From Candidatus Kinetoplastibacterium desouzaii TCC079E (GTDB taxonomy: Bacteria > Pseudomonadota > Gammaproteobacteria > Burkholderiales > Burkholderiaceae_B): a stretch of DNA of 64,000 nucleotides. Position 1 is the first letter of the stretch; every line of letters starts with the position of its first letter. This document shows, in pieces, positions 20,562 through 31,374 of this stretch. A program made the position numbers and the translations under genes. The notes under the pieces are model-generated. The model did no database searches. It saw only the letters and a list, made by a program, of their open reading frames with translations, and was not told the DNA's origin. The stretch spans positions 434,001 through 498,000 of the forward strand of contig NC_020294.1 in assembly GCF_000340795.1 (NCBI RefSeq), given 5' to 3'.

Positions 20562-23261
20562 TTAGTGAGCCTCTGACCAATTATTACCAACACCTATATC
20601 AACAACTAATGGAATGTTAAGATCAATAACATTACACATCAGATTAGATATATTATCTATAATGATAGTTAATTCTACTTGAGGGACCTCTAAAATCAAC
20701 TCATCATGAACTTGCATAACGATTTTAGATTTTAAATTTTTAAAATTTAACCATTCTTGAACTGAAACCATAGCCTTTTTTATTAAATCAGCTGCTGTCC
20801 CTTGTATAGGAGCATTTATAGCCAATCTATCTATAGCTTGTTTATTAAAAGATTTTTTAGAAGCTGTTGGTAAATATAGCCTTCTACCAAATATAGTTTC
20901 TACATAACCTAATTCTCTTACATTCGACTTAACAGAATTAATATAATTTAATACACCAGGATAACGTGCAAAATATTTATTTATATAATTTTGTGCTGAT
21001 AAATTATCAATATTAAGATTAGAAGCAAGACCAAAAACTCCCATTCCGTAGATTAATCCAAAATTAATCATTTTTGCTGTTCTACGTTGATCGTCACTTA
21101 TAATGTCTATAGGAAGTCCAAATATTTCAGATGCAGTAGATAGGTGAACATCAATCCCATTCTTAAAAGAAGTTTGTAAATTATCATCTTGTGAAAAATG
21201 AGCCATAATTCTAAGTTCTATTTGAGAGTAATCGGCAGAGACAAATAAACAATCTCTCTCAGGAATAAAAGCTTTCCTAATTAACCTACCAATTTCAGTA
21301 CGAACAGGAATGTTTTGAAGATTAGGATCAAAAGAAGATAATCTACCAGTAATAACACCTACTTGAGAGTAAGTAGTATGTACTCTATTAGTTTTAGGAT
21401 CAACCATTCTTGGTAATTTATCAGTGTAAGTTGATTTTAATTTAGAAAGCGCACGATAATCTAGAACCAATTTAGGTAATTTATATTTTTGAGAAAGTTT
21501 GCTAAGCACTGACTCATCTGTAGAAGGCAATCCACTACTAGTTTTTCTAATAATAGGTAAATTCATTAATTTAAATAAAACATCCCCTAGTTGTTTAGGG
21601 GAATTAATATTAAATTCAGTTTCTGCTAATATGTATATTTCTCTTTCTAACTCCAAAATCTTTCCTTCTAAGAAGGAACTTTGATTTTCTAAATCAGATT
21701 TATCTATTTTTACACCATTAGCTTCTATAAGCTTTAAATTCCTAGAAATAACTTTTTCTAAATCATAAATGTATTCTAAATTTATTTCTTTTGCTAACAA
21801 TGGACGCAATAAAAAATGTAACTTTTTAATAAAATTTATTCTTTGGGAAAAATATTTACTTATAATTTCATTAGAAATAGATTCAATATTTTTTGTTTTC
21901 TGACCTCTTCCAAAAACATCATCATGAGATAGATAATCACAACACAAAAATTTATCTACTAATTTATATAAATCTAGATTATTATGCGAGTCTAATACAT
22001 AAGCCTCCAACATAACATCGTCTTTGATACCATTTAAATCTATATTTAAAATACTGAAAACATGTAAACTTGTTTTAGCATCATATAAAATTTTAAACTT
22101 ATTATTATTTTCTAACCATGGTTTTAATATTGATAAAATTTCAACTCTTGTAATAGAATTCAATTCCAAATTATAAAATGGTATATAGTAAGTAATATCA
22201 TCAATTAGAAAAGATAATGCCATTAAACGAATTGAACTCAAAAAAATAGATTTTATAATATAAGTGTCTATAATAGTTAACTCAGATTTCTCTAGTTTCA
22301 TAAAAAAATCTTTGAAACTATTTGCATTATTAACAAGACAAAAATTCAAACATAAGTTAAGTTCTTTATCTACCATCTTAGTTTGAGGCTTTATATCTAT
22401 TTTATTTAAATCATTTAACCATGAAGAAAATCCTAAATTTAAATATAAATCTTTTAAAAGATTTATATTTAAAGGTTTTCTGCTGAAATCTTCTATTTTT
22501 TCAAAATAAGAAGACAGTATACAATCACACTTTATTGTTAATAATTCTTTTGTAATTGTAAAATTAGGAATAAACTTTATTAAATTTGCACCAACAATAC
22601 CCTTTATTTTATCTGCGGATAAAATAATATTATCTATATTTCCAAATTCGTTTAATAGTTTAATAGCTGTCTTAGGACCAATTTTAGGAACACCTGGTAT
22701 ATTGTCTACAGAATCTCCTACCAACATTAAGTAATCAACAATCAATGCTGGGTTTACTCCAAATTTTTTCAAAACCCCAGCATTATCTAAAATCTCACCA
22801 TTCATTGTATTAATGATTCTTATTTTAGAATTAACTAACTGAGCTAAATCTTTATCTCCAGTAGATATAATAACTTGCAAATTATCTAGTTTCGAAGCAG
22901 TTTTTGCAATTGTTCCTATAACATCATCTGCTTCAACACCATTAACAGACAAAACAAACAATCCTAAAGCATTAATAATTTGATGAATTTTATCTATCTG
23001 GAATACTAATTCTTCAGGCATTGATGGACGATTAGATTTATAATCGCTACTTATGTCATTTCTAAAAGTCTTACCTGGAGCATCAAAAACACAAACAAAG
23101 TATTTAGGATCATATTCCATTATAAGCTTTCTTAACATGCTTATTACACCATATATAGCCCCAGTAGGCTCACCTTTTGAATTACGAAGATCTGGTAAGG
23201 CATAAAAAGCACGATACAAATAACTAGAGCCATCTACTAATAATAATGATTCATCCATCAT
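20562..23261 (-). CDS. polA: DNA polymerase I, proofreading site degenerate
   Basis: Pol I fills gaps and removes primers. The 5' nuclease domain is intact (LLVDGSSYLYRAFYAL, EADDVIGT, STGDKDLAQLV, GDSVDNIPGVPKIGPKTA), as are polymerase motifs A (SADYSQIELRIMAH), B (RRTAKMINFGLIYG) and C (QVHDELILEVP). The middle 3'-5' exonuclease domain is present but its active site is not: by hand alignment to E. coli, ExoI DTE reads DTY, the ExoII aspartate is Ser, and the ExoIII YxxxD reads YFSQR. Only Asp355 of the four metal ligands remains. The length of 899 residues is normal. Two adjacent ATGs (23261 and 23258) could start it. Confidence 0.96.
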   Translation of the reverse strand: MMDESLLLVDGSSYLYRAFYALPDLRNSKGEPTGAIYGVISMLRKLIMEYDPKYFVCVFDAPGKTFRNDISSDYKSNRPSMPEELVFQIDKIHQIINALGLFVLSVNGVEADDVIGTIAKTASKLDNLQVIISTGDKDLAQLVNSKIRIINTMNGEILDNAGVLKKFGVNPALIVDYLMLVGDSVDNIPGVPKIGPKTAIKLLNEFGNIDNIILSADKIKGIVGANLIKFIPNFTITKELLTIKCDCILSSYFEKIEDFSRKPLNINLLKDLYLNLGFSSWLNDLNKIDIKPQTKMVDKELNLCLNFCLVNNANSFKDFFMKLEKSELTIIDTYIIKSIFLSSIRLMALSFLIDDITYYIPFYNLELNSITRVEILSILKPWLENNNKFKILYDAKTSLHVFSILNIDLNGIKDDVMLEAYVLDSHNNLDLYKLVDKFLCCDYLSHDDVFGRGQKTKNIESISNEIISKYFSQRINFIKKLHFLLRPLLAKEINLEYIYDLEKVISRNLKLIEANGVKIDKSDLENQSSFLEGKILELEREIYILAETEFNINSPKQLGDVLFKLMNLPIIRKTSSGLPSTDESVLSKLSQKYKLPKLVLDYRALSKLKSTYTDKLPRMVDPKTNRVHTTYSQVGVITGRLSSFDPNLQNIPVRTEIGRLIRKAFIPERDCLFVSADYSQIELRIMAHFSQDDNLQTSFKNGIDVHLSTASEIFGLPIDIISDDQRRTAKMINFGLIYGMGVFGLASNLNIDNLSAQNYINKYFARYPGVLNYINSVKSNVRELGYVETIFGRRLYLPTASKKSFNKQAIDRLAINAPIQGTAADLIKKAMVSVQEWLNFKNLKSKIVMQVHDELILEVPQVELTIIIDNISNLMCNVIDLNIPLVVDIGVGNNWSEAH

Positions 23262-23302
23262 TTAGCTTAAAAAGATTAATTGTTTATAATTCAAAGATGC
23301 AT

Positions 23303-25117
23303 CTAAATATTTCTATTTCTTCTTCTTTCATGTTCTTGCAAATATCTTTTTCTCAAACGAATAGCTTTAGGAGTTATTTCAACCAACTCATCATCTTCTA
23401 TAAACTCTATCGCATACTCTAATGTTAATTGGATTGGAGGAACTAATCTTATTGCCTCATCTGTTCCTGATGCTCTTATGTTTGTTAATTGTTTTTCTCT
23501 AACAGGATTAATGACTAAATCATTATCACGACTATGAATTCCTATAATCATTCCCTCATATAATGATTCTCCTGGTTTGATAAACATTCTTCCACGCTCT
23601 TGCAATTTCCATAAAGCATAAGCAACTGCTTCACCAGAACATTGACTAATTAGAACACCATTACGTCTATTATGTAATGATCCTTCATAGAAAGGGTAAT
23701 AATCACGAAAAACATGACTCATTAAACCTGTTCCACGTGTAAGTGTCATAAAATCATTCTGAAAACCTATCAAAGAACGAGCTGGTATTATATATTCAAG
23801 TCTTATTCTGCCTTGACCATCAGGAATCATGTTCTGAAGATCGCCCTTGCGTCGACCAACTTCTTCCATAATAGGACCCTGATAATTATCCTCTACATAT
23901 AATGTTAAATCTTCATATGGTTCATGTTTTACACCATCTATATCCTTATACACTACACGTGGCCTAGACACAGACAATTCATAACCCTCACGACGCATAG
24001 TTTCAAGTAGAATCGTTAAATGCAATTCGCCTCTGCCTGAAACTTCAAAAACTGTATCATCATCAGTTTCTTTAACTCTAAGAGCGACATTAGATTTTAA
24101 CTCTAAATTTAATCTATCACGTATTTGTCTACTAGTTACAAACTTTCCTTCTTTTCCTGCCAAAGGAGAAGTATTAACCATAAAATTCATCGTTAATGTA
24201 GGTTCGTCTATATGCAAAACAGGTAAAGATTGAATATTCAATTGGTCAGTTACTGTAATTCCAATTTCCAAATCCTCTATTCCATTAATTAGAACTATAT
24301 CACCAGCTTCTGCTTTATCAACAGGAATTCTATCAAGACCTGAAAATTTTAGTAATTGATTAATACGTGTCTTTATGACTTTATCAGAATCTCCCATTTT
24401 TAATGCAACATCCATAGATGGATAGACAACGCCCCTATGAATTTTACCAATACCTATTTTTCCTACGTAAGAATTATAGTCTAAAGAAGCAATTTGCATT
24501 TGAAATGATCCTTCATGATCCTTATTATGATTAGGAACATATTCTAATATAGCATCAAACAAACTATCCATATTACCAGAACGTACAGTAGGATCATTGC
24601 CTGAATATCCTGACAATCCAGAAGCATATATAACTGGAAAATCTAATTGTTCTTCAGTAGCACCAAGTCTATCAAATAACTCAAAAACTTCATTAACAAC
24701 AAATTCAGGTCTAGCAGCAGGTTTATCAATTTTGTTAACTACAACTATAGGTTTTAAACCTAAGCTAAGAGCTTTTCGTGTTACAAAAACTGTTTGCGGC
24801 ATAGGTCCTTCAACAGAATCCACTAAAAGTAGTACGCCTTCAACCATAGATAACACACGCTCAACCTCACCACCAAAATCAGCATGCCCAGGAGTATCTA
24901 TAATATTTATATGAACATCATTATATTCCACAGCACAATTCTTAGATAAAATAGTTATGCCTCTTTCTTTTTCAAGAATATTAGAATCCATAACTCTCTT
25001 TGTTACTGATTGATTATTTCTAAAAACACCTGACTGTCTTAACAACTGATCTACCAAAGTGGTTTTTCCATGATCAACATGAGCTATTATGGCAATATTG
25101 CGCAAAGCCCTAGTCAT
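23303..25117 (-). CDS. typA: Ribosome-associated GTPase TypA/BipA
   Basis: BipA is an EF-G-like GTPase that helps large-subunit assembly and stress translation. The 604-residue protein has G1 AHVDHGKTTLVDQLL, switch I ERGITILSKN, DTPGHADFGGEVERV, NKIDKPAARP and the BipA C-terminal domain (IRLEYIIPARSLIGFQNDFMTLTRGTGLM). The start ATG at 25115-25117 overlaps the truB stop as ATGA, so it is translationally coupled as the last gene of the rimP-nusA-infB-rbfA-truB-typA series. Confidence 0.98.
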   Translation of the reverse strand: MTRALRNIAIIAHVDHGKTTLVDQLLRQSGVFRNNQSVTKRVMDSNILEKERGITILSKNCAVEYNDVHINIIDTPGHADFGGEVERVLSMVEGVLLLVDSVEGPMPQTVFVTRKALSLGLKPIVVVNKIDKPAARPEFVVNEVFELFDRLGATEEQLDFPVIYASGLSGYSGNDPTVRSGNMDSLFDAILEYVPNHNKDHEGSFQMQIASLDYNSYVGKIGIGKIHRGVVYPSMDVALKMGDSDKVIKTRINQLLKFSGLDRIPVDKAEAGDIVLINGIEDLEIGITVTDQLNIQSLPVLHIDEPTLTMNFMVNTSPLAGKEGKFVTSRQIRDRLNLELKSNVALRVKETDDDTVFEVSGRGELHLTILLETMRREGYELSVSRPRVVYKDIDGVKHEPYEDLTLYVEDNYQGPIMEEVGRRKGDLQNMIPDGQGRIRLEYIIPARSLIGFQNDFMTLTRGTGLMSHVFRDYYPFYEGSLHNRRNGVLISQCSGEAVAYALWKLQERGRMFIKPGESLYEGMIIGIHSRDNDLVINPVREKQLTNIRASGTDEAIRLVPPIQLTLEYAIEFIEDDELVEITPKAIRLRKRYLQEHERRRNRNI

Positions 25118-25848
25118 ATAGAATCCTTATTTTTAATATGATTTAAAAAAATATTGTCAAGCACAGCATCAACTGGTTTGTCCATTGACCCTAAAACATC
25201 TAATGTATATGCTTGATTTACAAAAAGTGGCCCTACAGAAATCCTTCTAAGTTGCACCAAATGTGCAAAACTTTTTAATGCTCTACCAATATCTTCAGCT
25301 AAAGTTCTAATATAGGTGCCTTTACTACAAAAAACTTCAATACCCGCACAATCACCTCTTATATATAGCAATTTTATGCTATATATATTAATTTTTCTTG
25401 CTTCTCTATTTATATTAATTCCATCGCGTGCATACTTATACAAAGGCACACCATTATGCTTTAAAGCTGAATACATTGGAGGAACTTGATAAATTTCACC
25501 AACAAAAGAATTTAACACCTCTATCAAATCATCTTCAACAATTGGTATTTGTTTCTCAGATTTAAACACTATATTACCAGTTAAATCGCCAGTATCTGTT
25601 TCTTCTCCAAATTTTATTGTTGCTATATATGATTTAGGAAATTCCATAAAAATAGAAGAACTTTTTGTACTTTTACCAATACAGCATACTAGCAAACCAG
25701 TTGCAAAAGGATCAAGTGTACCAGCATGTCCTGCTTTAGAGGCTTTAATTAAATGTCTAACTTTTTGTAATGCAGCATTACTAGACAATCCCAATGGTTT
25801 ATCCAACAATAGTAAACCATCAATATCGCTAAAAACTTTTTTAGGCAT
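25114..25848 (-). CDS. truB: tRNA pseudouridine-55 synthase TruB
   Basis: TruB makes pseudouridine 55 in the T-loop of tRNAs. The motif GHAGTLDPFATGLLVCCIGKSTK near residues 38-60 contains the catalytic aspartate (TLDP), and SKGTYIRTLAEDIG is the conserved KGTYIR segment. The length of 244 residues is normal for a betaproteobacterial TruB with a reduced C-terminal domain. It sits 38 bases after rbfA and overlaps typA by four bases. Confidence 0.97.
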   Translation of the reverse strand: MPKKVFSDIDGLLLLDKPLGLSSNAALQKVRHLIKASKAGHAGTLDPFATGLLVCCIGKSTKSSSIFMEFPKSYIATIKFGEETDTGDLTGNIVFKSEKQIPIVEDDLIEVLNSFVGEIYQVPPMYSALKHNGVPLYKYARDGININREARKINIYSIKLLYIRGDCAGIEVFCSKGTYIRTLAEDIGRALKSFAHLVQLRRISVGPLFVNQAYTLDVLGSMDKPVDAVLDNIFLNHIKNKDSI

Positions 25849-25886
25849 ACTCGAAATAAAATTTTAGGAAACAAATATAACTATAG

Positions 25887-26252
25887 TTATATAGAAGAAT
25901 CATTAGCTTTTTCTATTAATTTTAATAAATTATTTGCTTTCTCTATGTGTTTATCATATAAAAAATGTAAGGTTGGAACTGTATGTATTTTTAATAATTT
26001 ATAAAGACAAGAATATAACCAACCAGACTTATTATTGAGAAATAATTCTACAGTATCAGGATCAGCGCCAAAAACTGTGAAATAAACTTTAGCATGGGCA
26101 TAATCAACTGAAAGATTAACTTTAGAAATAGTTAGAATGCCAATATTTTCTATAGAAAAACTCTGGGTAATTATTCTAGATAGATCCTTCTGAATCTGTC
26201 TAGAAATACGAATATTTCTTGCAGAAACTTCTCCCTTAGTATTAATTTTCAT
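25887..26252 (-). CDS. rbfA: 30S ribosome-binding factor RbfA
   Basis: RbfA binds the 30S subunit during 16S 5'-end maturation. The 121-residue product has the KH-like fold signature: RISRQIQKDLSRII at the start, then ILTISKVNLSVDYAHAKVYFTVFG, and LHIRTVPTLHFLYD-like KIHTVPTLHFLYDKHIEKAN near the end. It is located between infB (18 bases) and truB, the usual position. Confidence 0.96.
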   Translation of the reverse strand: MKINTKGEVSARNIRISRQIQKDLSRIITQSFSIENIGILTISKVNLSVDYAHAKVYFTVFGADPDTVELFLNNKSGWLYSCLYKLLKIHTVPTLHFLYDKHIEKANNLLKLIEKANDSSI

Positions 26253-26270
26253 AAATAACTCTAATTATAT

Positions 26271-29117
26271 TTATAACGTTCTAGCTATCTCTTTAATTTC
26301 AAAAACTTCTAACTGATCTTTAGAGGATATATCTGGATTACCTTTAAGTGTAACACCACAATCAAATCCAGATTTTACTTCTTTAACATCATCCTTAAAT
26401 CTACGTAATGAATCTATTTGGCCTGTCCATATAACAACATTATTTCTAAGCAGTCTGACTTTGGAATCTTTTTTTACTATTCCTTCCAAAACCATACAAC
26501 CAGCGACACTACCTATTTTAGAAATACTATAAACTTCGCGAATTTCTAAAAGACCAATTATTTCTTCTTTCTTTTCTGGCGATAATAATCCAGACATTGC
26601 TAATTTTACATCATTAATAGCATCATAAATTATATTATAATAACGAAGATTTACATTATTAGAATCTGAATTCTTTTTAGCGCTAGCATCTGCTCTAACG
26701 TTAAACCCTATTACAAAAGCATTAGATGCTATTGCTAAATTAATATCATTATCAGATATGCCACCAACAGCAGCATGTATAATATTAACTTTAACTTCAT
26801 TTGTAGAAAGTTTTATTAATGAACTTGAAAGCGCTTCTTGTGAACCTTGAACATCAGCTTTTATTATAACTGATAAAGACTGCAAATCAGAAGAATCTGA
26901 CATATTCTCAAACATAGATTCAAGTGTTGTAGCTTGTTTACGAGATAATTTAGAATCTCTAAATTTACCTTGTCTAAACAAAGCAATTTCTCGTGCTTTT
27001 CTTTCATCATTAAGAACAACTACAGTATCCCCAGCAGCAGGAACCTCTGTTAAACCTTGTATTTCAACAGGTATAGATGGACCAGCATTTTGTATAGGCA
27101 TACCCTTCTCATCTAACATTGCTCTTATTCGTCCATAAGTAGCACCCACAAGAACAATATCACCTTTATTCAAAGTTCCACTTTGAACTAATATAGTAGA
27201 TATAGGACCTCGTCCTTTATCAAGACTAGCCTCAATTACTATACCTTTTGCATTACAGTTTACAGGCGATTTTAACTCTAAAATTTCTGCTTGTAATAAT
27301 ATATTCTCTAACAAATTATCAATTCCAACACCTGTTTTAGATGAAACTGGTATAAAAGGAACATCACCTCCATACTCTTCTGGAACTACTTCTTCTGCTA
27401 TTAATTCTTGCTTCACTTTATCTAAATTAGACGATTGTTTATCCGATTTAGTTAATGCAACAATCATAGGAAGAGATGCTGATTTAACATGACTGATAGC
27501 TTCTTTTGTTTGAGGCATAACACCATCGTCTGCAGCTACTACCAATACAACAATATCTGTGGCTTTTGCGCCTCTAGCTCGCATGGCAGCAAATGCCTCA
27601 TGCCCAGGAGTGTCTAAAAAAGTTATAGAACCAAAAGATGTATTAACATTATAAGCTCCAATATGCTGAGTTATACCACCTGCTTCTGACCCAGCAATAT
27701 TAGCCTTACGTATATAGTCCAACAAAGACGTTTTACCGTGATCAACATGTCCCATAACTGTTACAACTGGAGCTCGTGGTACAGAATTCTCGTTAGAAAT
27801 AACATCTGAATCATCTAGAAATGTTTCTGGATCATCTAACTTTGCAGCAATAGCAATATGACCTAATTCTTCCACTACTATCATTGCTGTTTCTTGATCC
27901 AACACCTGATTAATAGTTACCATTTGACCAAGCTTCATAAGATGCTTTATTATTTCTCCTGCCTTAAGAGATACTTTATGAGCTAAATCAGCCACAGTAA
28001 TAGTCTCAGGTATATTAATCTTACGAACAATAAACTCTTGCTGTTGATTTATGTTGTCCTTGTTTAAATTATTTTTGTTGTTTCTAGATGATCTATTAGT
28101 TTTTACTCCCGAAACCTTCCACCCATCAACTTCACCTAACAAAGTAGAACGTTTTTCTCTATCTAGATTCTTTTTTCGTGAAACTTCCTCATTCCAACCA
28201 GAAGAATTTTCTGATAATTTATTATTTTTTTTAGAAATAGAAGATTTGCTATCTTTTTTAACAGACGAGCTTACCTTCTTATTAAGATTTTTAGTGTTTC
28301 CAACAGAATCATTAGATTTTAATACTTTACGTGGACGATTCAACATATCCTGCAAAGCAGCTGCTTCTGCTTCTGAAGATTTTTTCGCAGCTTCTCTACC
28401 AATAGTATTTTTTTCAGGTTTTTTATTTGCATTTGTATTTGAACTTGTATTTATTCCATTCTTGTAATTTTTCATATTTGGGGATTTAGAAGAAAGTGCC
28501 ATCTTATTTGAATTTTGATTAAAAGATTTTAAAATATCATCAGTACTACTGTCAGATTTTTCTAGAAATATACTAGATACACTATTTAAGTCATTATTAA
28601 TATCGGTTGATTCTATATAATCAACATTTGACTTTAAACTTAAATGGCTATCTAGTATTTGTATACTATTATCATCAACATTTAAATTAACATCAGCAGT
28701 GTTTTCTTTTGATAAATCATTTTTCAAATTTGTCAAATTATCAGATGTTGAATTTATATTTATAGGAAGATTAATATCATTATTTTTATCTTCTAATTTA
28801 TCATTAGAAGATAAGTTAATATTTTTTTTTACAAAGGTACGTTTCTTTAAAACCTCAACCTGAATAGTTCTAGACCTACCCTTAGCATCAGCTTGGTATA
28901 TTTCGCTTGTTTCTCTTTTTGTTAAAACAATTTTTTTATCATTATTATTAACACCATGAGCTTTACGTAAAGATTCTAATAATTTAATCTTATCATGATC
29001 CATAACACAATCTTTAACTGATTTAACACTAACACCAGCTGATTTTAATTGATCTAACAATACATCGGCAGACATATTAAGCTCAATAGCAAACTGAGCC
29101 ACAGTTGTAATCGACAT
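26271..29117 (-). CDS. infB: Translation initiation factor IF-2
   Basis: IF-2 delivers initiator tRNA to the ribosome. The 948-residue protein has an N-terminal IF2_N domain (residues 1-50), a long low-complexity Ser/Asn/Lys linker to about residue 350, a second IF2_N domain ([22 protein letters not shown]), and the GTPase core with [15 protein letters not shown] near residue 456, DTPGHEAF and ALTKSDK. C-terminal domains with [21 protein letters not shown] are complete. The linker carries the AT-driven Asn/Lys enrichment. It follows nusA after 84 bases. Confidence 0.98.
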   Translation of the reverse strand: MSITTVAQFAIELNMSADVLLDQLKSAGVSVKSVKDCVMDHDKIKLLESLRKAHGVNNNDKKIVLTKRETSEIYQADAKGRSRTIQVEVLKKRTFVKKNINLSSNDKLEDKNNDINLPININSTSDNLTNLKNDLSKENTADVNLNVDDNSIQILDSHLSLKSNVDYIESTDINNDLNSVSSIFLEKSDSSTDDILKSFNQNSNKMALSSKSPNMKNYKNGINTSSNTNANKKPEKNTIGREAAKKSSEAEAAALQDMLNRPRKVLKSNDSVGNTKNLNKKVSSSVKKDSKSSISKKNNKLSENSSGWNEEVSRKKNLDREKRSTLLGEVDGWKVSGVKTNRSSRNNKNNLNKDNINQQQEFIVRKINIPETITVADLAHKVSLKAGEIIKHLMKLGQMVTINQVLDQETAMIVVEELGHIAIAAKLDDPETFLDDSDVISNENSVPRAPVVTVMGHVDHGKTSLLDYIRKANIAGSEAGGITQHIGAYNVNTSFGSITFLDTPGHEAFAAMRARGAKATDIVVLVVAADDGVMPQTKEAISHVKSASLPMIVALTKSDKQSSNLDKVKQELIAEEVVPEEYGGDVPFIPVSSKTGVGIDNLLENILLQAEILELKSPVNCNAKGIVIEASLDKGRGPISTILVQSGTLNKGDIVLVGATYGRIRAMLDEKGMPIQNAGPSIPVEIQGLTEVPAAGDTVVVLNDERKAREIALFRQGKFRDSKLSRKQATTLESMFENMSDSSDLQSLSVIIKADVQGSQEALSSSLIKLSTNEVKVNIIHAAVGGISDNDINLAIASNAFVIGFNVRADASAKKNSDSNNVNLRYYNIIYDAINDVKLAMSGLLSPEKKEEIIGLLEIREVYSISKIGSVAGCMVLEGIVKKDSKVRLLRNNVVIWTGQIDSLRRFKDDVKEVKSGFDCGVTLKGNPDISSKDQLEVFEIKEIARTL

Positions 29118-29201
29118 TAAAATATCTTCCCTGTATAGCTAAAAATAATAAAAAAATAATATATAAGCGAATAACTTTCTGAAATAACACTACTATATAT
29201 A

Positions 29202-30674
29202 CTATTCAAACCAATGAGCCCTAGCTAACATTATTAAATCACTAGACTTCTCTAAACTTAATCCTGATATTTCGGATAATTCTTCAGAATCTAATTCAGC
29301 TAAATCATCCTTTGTAAAAATACCATGTGCTGTTAATTTTGTTAACAACTCCTGATCAACTCCATCGATTTTCAATAAATCAGAGTCTGACTCAATATTT
29401 TCTTCTTGAACAAGAGCTTCTGTTAACAAAGCATTTCTAGCACGTGATCTTAGTTTATTTACAAATTCTTCATCAAAATACTTAATTTCCAATAACTCTT
29501 GTAAAGGAACATAAGCTATTTCTTCGATACCAGAAAAACCATTATCTACAAGCAAATTAGCTTCATCTGTATTGATACTCAATTTTTTTACAAAATAAGA
29601 AACTATCCTTAAACGCTCAGTTTCTTGACGTTTAATACTTTCCTCAGATGTCATTATATTAATTTTCCAACCAGTTAATTCTGAAGCCAATCTAACGTTC
29701 TGCCCTTTTACTCCAATAGCTTTGGGCAAATTTTCATCATCAACAACAACATCCATAGAATGATTATTTTCATCAACAACTATAGATTCAACATTAGCCG
29801 GAGCCAAAGCCCCAATAACAAATTGAGCTGGATCATTTGACCACAAAACTATATCAATCTGTTCTCCCCCTAACTCATTGCGAACAGCGCTAACTCTTAA
29901 ACCACGAACACCAACACAGGTACCTATTGGATCTATACGTTTATCATTTGACACTACTGCTATTTTAGCTCTTATACCAGGGTCATGAGCAGCTGCCTTA
30001 ATTTCTAATAGACCCTGTTCTATTTCAGGAACTTCATTTTCAAATAAATAAATTATAAAATGTGGAGAAACTCTAGACAATATAACTTGTTGACCACGAA
30101 CATTGCGATCAACTTTAAGAACCATAGCCCTTACCCTATCTCCCATTCTGAGATTCTCTCTAGGAATCATTTCAGATCGAGGTAATCTAGCTTCTATTCT
30201 GCCTATATCTACTATAGCATCTCCCTTATCTATTCTTTTAATAGATCCTGAAATGATATTTTCACCACGACTCAAGAAATCATTTAATATTTGTTCTTTT
30301 TCAGCATCTCTAATACGTTGAAGAATAGCTTGTTTAGCAACCTGAGCACTTATTCTTCCAAAATCTTCTGGGTCCAATGATTCTTCTATATAATCACCAA
30401 CACGTATATCAGGATTTGTTTCTCTTGCATCAGATAACATTTCTTGTTTATCAGGATCTTGCAATCCATCCTCATCAGGCACAACTAGCCAGCGACGAAC
30501 AGCTTCATGCTTACCAGTTTCCTTGCTTATAAAAACCTTAATATCTATATCTTCTTTAAATCTTTTTTTAATAGCATAGGCGAGAGCTTCCTCTAAAGCT
30601 CCAAAAATTATTTCGTGAGCAACATTTTTTTCACGCGCCAATGCATCGACCAACATAAGAATTTCACGACTCAT
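29202..30674 (-). CDS. nusA: Transcription termination/antitermination factor NusA
   Basis: NusA binds RNA polymerase and modulates pausing, termination and antitermination. The 490-residue protein contains the N-terminal RNAP-binding domain, an S1 domain (ISGSIKRIDKGDAIVDIG), KH1 (HDPGIRAKIAVVSNDKRIDPIGTCVGVRG) and KH2 (LPKAIGVKGQNVRLASELTGW), and two C-terminal acidic repeats. The start ATG overlaps the rimP stop as ATGA at 30671-30674. It is second gene of the rimP operon. Confidence 0.98.
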   Translation of the reverse strand: MSREILMLVDALAREKNVAHEIIFGALEEALAYAIKKRFKEDIDIKVFISKETGKHEAVRRWLVVPDEDGLQDPDKQEMLSDARETNPDIRVGDYIEESLDPEDFGRISAQVAKQAILQRIRDAEKEQILNDFLSRGENIISGSIKRIDKGDAIVDIGRIEARLPRSEMIPRENLRMGDRVRAMVLKVDRNVRGQQVILSRVSPHFIIYLFENEVPEIEQGLLEIKAAAHDPGIRAKIAVVSNDKRIDPIGTCVGVRGLRVSAVRNELGGEQIDIVLWSNDPAQFVIGALAPANVESIVVDENNHSMDVVVDDENLPKAIGVKGQNVRLASELTGWKINIMTSEESIKRQETERLRIVSYFVKKLSINTDEANLLVDNGFSGIEEIAYVPLQELLEIKYFDEEFVNKLRSRARNALLTEALVQEENIESDSDLLKIDGVDQELLTKLTAHGIFTKDDLAELDSEELSEISGLSLEKSSDLIMLARAHWFE

Positions 30675-31192
30675 TGCCTTTTGCCCTTGAAATCGAGAAC
30701 TGGATCTAATTTTGCACGATCTACATCATTAAGAACAAAATTAATAATTTGCGGATCATTTTTATCTCCCAAATTATCAACTTTAATTCCAAATTTCATA
30801 TCATACGAATCTAATCTACTTGTCTCATCATAATTAGATGTTGAAGTTTCTTCTAAAAATAAAATACCACGGAATATTTTTTTATTGTTAAATGCATTAT
30901 AAAATTTTATCTCTATTCGTTCTCCAACAAAACGCACAAAATCAGATTCTTTTCGCAAAGGTCTATCTATACCTGGTGAACTAACCTCAAGATTTTTATA
31001 ATCAATATTTTCCACTGCAAAAACATGAGATAAGTGATGAGAGACATTTTCACAATCCTCTATATACACACCACCAATCTTATCAATTATTATACGCAAC
31101 AGACCTGAAGAAGATCTTTCTATATCAACAAGTTCAATATCTTTTGACAAGACCTGCAAAGCACTCTCTGTAACGGAAAACAAATCAATCAT
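30671..31192 (-). CDS. rimP: Ribosome maturation factor RimP
   Basis: RimP acts early in 30S assembly. The 173-residue protein shows the N-terminal domain (IELVDIERSSSGLLRIIIDK, EDCENVSHHLSHVFAVENIDYKNLEVSSPGIDRPLRKESDFVRFVG) and a C-terminal SH3-like domain ending NFVLNDVDRAKLDPVLDFKG. SSPGIDRPL is the family fingerprint. It is the first gene of the rimP-nusA-infB-rbfA-truB-typA series and has a clear promoter about 145 bases upstream. Confidence 0.96.
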   Translation of the reverse strand: MIDLFSVTESALQVLSKDIELVDIERSSSGLLRIIIDKIGGVYIEDCENVSHHLSHVFAVENIDYKNLEVSSPGIDRPLRKESDFVRFVGERIEIKFYNAFNNKKIFRGILFLEETSTSNYDETSRLDSYDMKFGIKVDNLGDKNDPQIINFVLNDVDRAKLDPVLDFKGKRQ

Positions 31193-31341
31193 ATAAATTA
31201 ATAGATAAAAAAATTAATATATAACCTTTACAAGATTATAAAAACAATTAAGGCAATATTTGGAGAAATAATTAACAACAAAATACATCATGGAAATTAA
31301 AATCTCACTAAGTCAAAGATTTTAACAGACATTTAGATAAA

Positions 31342-31369
31342 ATTATACTATAACTGTCAGTGTATTCAA
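31342..31369 (-). promoter_or_regulatory. Predicted promoter of the rimP-nusA-infB operon
   Basis: On the minus strand TTGAAT (31369-31364) and a perfect TATAAT (31347-31342) are 16 bases apart, just after the rluB stop codon. Transcription would start near 31335, leaving about 143 bases of leader before rimP. No tRNA or clear hairpin is seen in that leader. Confidence 0.6.
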
Positions 31370-31374
31370 AAAAA

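Noticed and set aside
28051..28467. 138-codon Phe/Leu-rich frame opposite infB
   Set aside because: It is the mirror of the Lys/Asn/Ser-rich linker of IF-2; hydrophobicity is a side effect of antisense reading.
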